Assembly (NCBI GenBank): GCA_934457235.1
Contig: CAKSHT010000096.1
Span: forward strand, 1 to 8,641
Direction: 5' to 3'
Source of the DNA: an uncultured Oscillospiraceae bacterium
Lineage (GTDB): Bacteria > Bacillota > Clostridia > Oscillospirales > Ruminococcaceae
DNA length: 8,641 nucleotides
The position numbers were made by a program, and so were the translations under genes. Below, in pieces: positions 6,532-8,641 of this stretch. Every line of letters starts with the position of its first letter. The stretch's first letter is position 1. The notes beneath the pieces were generated by a model. That model had not been told where the DNA came from and did no database searches. It saw only the letters and a program-made list of their open reading frames with translations.

Positions 6532-6557
6532 GGTTTGCGCCGCCTTCCGGCACACAT

Positions 6558-7211
6558 TTATCTTTCTTCCCAGAACGGACGTATATACACATCCACCGGG
6601 TAAGCGCCCTCCACTCCGAGCGAGCGCTCCGCCGCAGTCATCGCCAGCGGTATGCCGGCTGTCTGTGCGCACTGTACAGCATAATCCGCCGTGACTTTTA
6701 CATCATCGGCGGAAGTCTGTGAGCCAAGATTCGAGCAGTTTATAATTCCCTTGGCCTTTATCCGGGACACCTGCTCAATGTCCCGGAGCAGTTCCACTGC
6801 CTCTTCCGGAGCGCGGGTAAGATAGCGGTATCTGTTCACGACATAATACAGCGAGCAACCGAGATTGTTCAGTACAGTTGAGTACTGTCCCAGCGCCACC
6901 GCGCCCGAATCGTCGCCGCCGACGTCAATGATCAGCCTTTCGCAGCCGTTCGCGACTGCCGCCATATCAAACCCCAGTGATGGGATATCAAGATTCGTAT
7001 TCGCGAACTGCGGTGCGATCAGCTTTATGCCATGTCTGCCGAAAAGCTCCGACAGATCGGCGGTGCGGAAATACGGGTTCACGATGTCCAGATCGACTAT
7101 CGTTACCTTCTCCCCGGATTTCGCGTGATCCACCGCCAGATTAACTGCGAGGTTTGTCTTTCCCGATCCGTAATGCCCGGTAATTACGATGATTCTGCCT
7201 AAATCTGTCAT
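6558..7211 (-). CDS. ParA/MinD-like (SIMIBI) P-loop ATPase in the oxidoreductase operon
   Basis: This 217-residue cytosolic protein has the fold signature of ParA/MinD/CobQ-type ATPases. It has a Walker A GHYGSGKT (12-19), a switch-like VDLDIVNPYFRTADL (39-53) and a Walker B LIIDVGGDDSG (93-103). A nucleotide-base strand may be INCSNLG (157-163). It lacks the signature lysine in the first P-loop position (KGG) of true ParA proteins and has no CxxC like that of Mrp/NBP35 iron-sulfur carriers, so it is neither a clear partition protein nor a clear cluster carrier. Its start overlaps the stop of the zinc-ribbon gene as ATGA, with no obvious ribosome binding site of its own, which suggests translation coupled to that gene. 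The oxidoreductase genes follow on the same strand. I infer a helper role for the complex, but the sequence does not show one; automated labels may be cobyrinic acid synthase-like or plain ATP-binding protein. Confidence 0.82.
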   Translation of the reverse strand: MTDLGRIIVITGHYGSGKTNLAVNLAVDHAKSGEKVTIVDLDIVNPYFRTADLSELFGRHGIKLIAPQFANTNLDIPSLGFDMAAVANGCERLIIDVGGDDSGAVALGQYSTVLNNLGCSLYYVVNRYRYLTRAPEEAVELLRDIEQVSRIKAKGIINCSNLGSQTSADDVKVTADYAVQCAQTAGIPLAMTAAERSLGVEGAYPVDVYIRPFWEER

Positions 7212-7702
7212 GCCATTGCGTTGAGGATATCAGACAAGCTGTTACCTGCGGCGCCAAGGATTGCAAAGAACACAATGTAGAATAAGATAACCAGAGCGAT
7301 GCTGATGCACTGAATGATTATCATAGCCTGGCAATAGCGCTTCTTTGCGGTCGGAGTATCGGAACCTACTGCCCATACTATAGACAGGATAAGGCTGATT
7401 ATACCGAACCATGTGCAGCAGATTACGGTGCCAACCCACTGACCGAGGGTCATTTCCTGACCAGATACGGGAGCGGGAGCCGAATTGTAGCTCTGGCTGT
7501 TAGCGTATGTTGTAGATGTCTGGGTGCCATAGTTAGGCATCTCTGCTCTGTGAGGATCCTGCGCAGGAGCGGTGAACTGTACGCTCTGGGACGCGGGCTG
7601 CTTGTCAAGATCGACAGCTGCCGGAAGCGGAGCGCCGCAGCTCGGACAGAAGGAACCTTCGCCGGTGACCAGTGTGTTGCACTTAGGACAAATTCTCTGC
7701 AT
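7208..7702 (-). CDS. Zinc-ribbon membrane protein, first gene of the oxidoreductase operon
   Basis: This 164-residue protein begins with a zinc ribbon, CPKC (5-8) and CPSC (19-22). A Pro/Gln/Ser/Thr/Tyr-rich low-complexity linker follows (about 25-85), then two hydrophobic helices (about 88-113 and 124-150). The block WAVGSDTPTAKKRYCQA between the helices matches a widespread Clostridia pattern of small two-helix proteins with a zinc ribbon, whose function is not known. There is no signal peptide, and the ribbon would probably sit in the cytoplasm. The ATG at 7702 has AGAGG about 8 nt upstream and lies roughly 75 nt after the predicted transcription start. An upstream extension of the frame covers the promoter and is not coding. 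Its stop overlaps the ATPase start by 4 nt, so the two proteins may be made in step. Confidence 0.85.
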   Translation of the reverse strand: MQRICPKCNTLVTGEGSFCPSCGAPLPAAVDLDKQPASQSVQFTAPAQDPHRAEMPNYGTQTSTTYANSQSYNSAPAPVSGQEMTLGQWVGTVICCTWFGIISLILSIVWAVGSDTPTAKKRYCQAMIIIQCISIALVILFYIVFFAILGAAGNSLSDILNAMA

Positions 7703-7775
7703 AAATAAAACCTCTTTCCATAAAATCCAAACTGACCAAATTATTATCGCACAATCAGCATTCGTTATTGCTATG

Positions 7776-7785
7776 TACAATTGTA
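7776..7785. promoter_or_regulatory. Palindrome at the transcription start, possible operator
   Basis: TACAATTGTA is a perfect 10-bp palindrome that overlaps the end of the -10 box and the expected transcription start near 7778. A protein bound here would block initiation. It is short and AT-rich, so chance is a fair alternative, and no regulator gene lies nearby. Confidence 0.3.
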
Positions 7786-7813
7786 TTTTATCATAATAAT
7801 TCTGTCCTGTCAA
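7785..7813 (-). promoter_or_regulatory. Strong extended -10 sigma-A promoter of the oxidoreductase operon
   Basis: On the minus strand a consensus -35 box TTGACA (7813-7808) is followed after exactly 17 nt by TAAAAT (7790-7785). TG one base before the -10 box makes it an extended -10 promoter. The start would fall near 7778, giving a leader of about 75 nt before the zinc-ribbon gene. It is the only convincing promoter between there and the terminator at 3712, so all six genes probably share it. Confidence 0.85.
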
Positions 7814-7896
7814 CCAGATTCGCGCATTACACATAAATTTCATGATATGTACACCAACCTGGCAGATGCAGGACACCTAACACCAGAAACTGGTTC

Positions 7897-8319
7897 TTAC
7901 TTTTCCAGCCACTGGCTCATGCCAGCTCCGAGAAGCTCGTTCGGACGGTCGCGGAATCCGAACTGCCTGTAGAACGGCTCGCGCTCCTTGGCGGACATAA
8001 GGTAAACCACTATCTTCTCCCCCGGCTCCAGCGTGGAATACAGATAATCCATCGTGCGGCGCATCATCTGCTTTCCGATTCCCTGGTGCTGGTACTCCGG
8101 AATAACGATCACGTCCGTGATGAAATTCGCGTATCCGCCCTCGGATAGCACCCGTATCATTCCAACGCACCTGCCGTTGTCGCGTACCGTGGTTATATGG
8201 AACGCGTTATTCAGAACGTTGTTGCATATTCTGTCGGATAGCACCATGAAATTCACCTGCCGGCGCATTTCCTTGTATTCCTCCAGGGTGGGCGCTTTAT
8301 CTATGAACTCTAATGCCAT
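7897..8319 (-). CDS. GNAT-family N-acetyltransferase
   Basis: This 140-residue protein has the compact GNAT fold, which transfers an acetyl group from acetyl-CoA to an amine. Motif A is clear: a strand FITDVIVIPEYQ (66-77) runs into the pyrophosphate-binding loop QHQGIGKQM (77-85), matching the Q/R-x-x-G-x-G/A signature. Motif B is YLMSAKEREPFYRQFGF (106-122), with the usual FY..FGF. The C-terminal RPNELLGAGMSQWL is shared with many small Bacillota GNAT proteins of unknown substrate. The start at 8319 has AGGAG about 11 nt upstream. It is a single gene between an FtsH-like gene with its own terminator and the oxidoreductase promoter. A 5-bp inverted repeat follows the stop codon without a T-tract, so its terminator is unclear. 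No substrate can be inferred. Confidence 0.9.
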   Translation of the reverse strand: MALEFIDKAPTLEEYKEMRRQVNFMVLSDRICNNVLNNAFHITTVRDNGRCVGMIRVLSEGGYANFITDVIVIPEYQHQGIGKQMMRRTMDYLYSTLEPGEKIVVYLMSAKEREPFYRQFGFRDRPNELLGAGMSQWLEK

Positions 8320-8346
8320 ATTTTAGTGTACTCCTTTTTTCAGCCC

Positions 8347-8371
8347 AAAAGCCGCCCTTGACGGACGGCTT
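8347..8371 (-). terminator. Rho-independent terminator of the FtsH-like gene
   Basis: On the minus strand AAGCCGTCC (8371-8363) pairs with GGGCGGCTT (8357-8349) in a 9-bp stem with one G-T pair and a 5-nt loop, followed by a short T-run of four overlapping the stem (8350-8347). It lies 17 nt after the stop at 8389 and about 28 nt before the acetyltransferase start. The short T-run means some read-through into that gene is likely. Confidence 0.7.
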
Positions 8372-8388
8372 TATAAGCGTGATCTATT

Positions 8389-8641
8389 TTATTTGTCGAG
8401 CGGGTGTCCGCACTTCTGGCAGAACACGCTGCCGGGCTTATTCTCAAATCCGCATGCGCCGCAGATAAGGTTCTCATTTGCGGGAGCTTCAGTCACGGTC
8501 GGCTCTGCGTCAGTCGAAACGTCGATCGTCGCGATGTCCTCGGACTGCTTCTTCGGATTGCCGTCGATGTCTATTTCGTCAGCCATCAGCTTGTAGAAGT
8601 CAGCGCCGTCGATCTTCTCATGCTTCATGAGGTACTGCGCG
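8389..8641 (-). CDS. ftsH: FtsH-like ATP-dependent zinc metalloprotease, C-terminal end only, with a terminal zinc ribbon
   Basis: Only the last 83 residues are visible; the gene continues past the right edge. The segment YLMKHEKIDGADFYKLM matches the conserved end of the FtsH peptidase domain, where family members read roughly L-x-x-x-E-x-x-x-G-x-x-F-x-x-L-M. FtsH is a membrane-bound AAA+ protease that removes misfolded membrane and regulatory proteins. After this segment comes an acidic, Thr/Pro-rich linker of about 35 residues, and then a zinc ribbon with cysteine pairs CGAC and CQKC and a final GHPLDK. A C-terminal zinc ribbon is not part of the classical FtsH layout. An internal ATG at 8628 could be mistaken for the start of a 79-residue protein, but no ribosome binding site precedes it and the frame is open to the edge. 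Identity rests on a short stretch, so it is likely rather than certain. Confidence 0.72.
   Translation of the reverse strand, partial: AQYLMKHEKIDGADFYKLMADEIDIDGNPKKQSEDIATIDVSTDAEPTVTEAPANENLICGACGFENKPGSVFCQKCGHPLDK

Noticed and set aside
7703..7876. N-terminal extension of the zinc-ribbon protein
   Set aside because: It would cover the strong promoter and leader; the zinc ribbon starts normally at 7702 with a ribosome binding site.
7882..7894. Inverted repeat ACCAG/CTGGT just after the acetyltransferase stop codon as a terminator
   Set aside because: The stem is only 5 bp with a 3-nt loop and no T-tract follows on the minus strand.
7814..7896. A small gene or RNA between the oxidoreductase promoter and the acetyltransferase
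   Set aside because: No frame with a start and ribosome binding site and no convincing fold was seen in these 83 bases.
8389..8628. A complete 79-residue zinc-ribbon protein starting at 8628
   Set aside because: The frame is open to the window edge, no ribosome binding site precedes the ATG, and the residues before it continue the FtsH-like match.

Overview
The window looks like a chromosomal segment of a low-GC-lineage anaerobe of class Clostridia, most likely near Oscillospiraceae/Ruminococcaceae. The evidence is a Bacillota-type DnaB/DnaI helicase-loading pair, a ferredoxin-linked 2-oxoacid oxidoreductase typical of strict anaerobes, GGAGG-type ribosome binding sites and sigma-A-like promoters. 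Base composition is moderate, slightly above half GC by eye. Every gene I can support lies on the minus strand, so the window reads biologically from right to left. No tRNA, rRNA, CRISPR array or phage gene was seen.

Reading in the direction of transcription: (1) 8641-8389, the 3' end of an FtsH-like protease gene whose product ends in a zinc ribbon, followed by a terminator hairpin. (2) 8319-7897, a small GNAT acetyltransferase. (3) A strong extended -10 promoter (7813-7785) starts a six-gene unit. It encodes a zinc-ribbon membrane protein, a ParA/MinD-like P-loop ATPase overlapping it by 4 nt, a two-cluster ferredoxin subunit, and the alpha (VorB), beta (TPP) and gamma subunits of a 2-oxoacid:ferredoxin oxidoreductase. 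Junctions from ferredoxin onward are overlapping or 1 nt apart, as expected for a stoichiometric complex. (4) Between the last stop codon and the operon terminator sits a 173-bp palindromic element with 18-bp terminal inverted repeats, flanked by a 4-bp direct repeat: a MITE-like insertion. (5) 3700-2924, a membrane-anchored YdcF/SanA-type DUF218 protein whose ribosome binding site directly follows the terminator. (6) A second extended -10 promoter (2898-2870) starts the primosome pair: a DnaB/DnaD-like initiator with two DnaD C-type domains, then a DnaI-like AAA+ helicase loader. A 6-phosphofructokinase gene follows and runs off the left edge.

Functionally, the VOR-type operon oxidises branched-chain or related 2-oxoacids with CoA and reduces ferredoxin. 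The DnaB-like/DnaI pair loads the replicative helicase. The phosphofructokinase is a glycolytic enzyme that may share their transcript. The most unusual observations are the palindromic element inserted exactly at the oxidoreductase operon's stop codon, the zinc ribbon on the FtsH tail, and the ATPase plus membrane zinc-ribbon pair heading the oxidoreductase operon.
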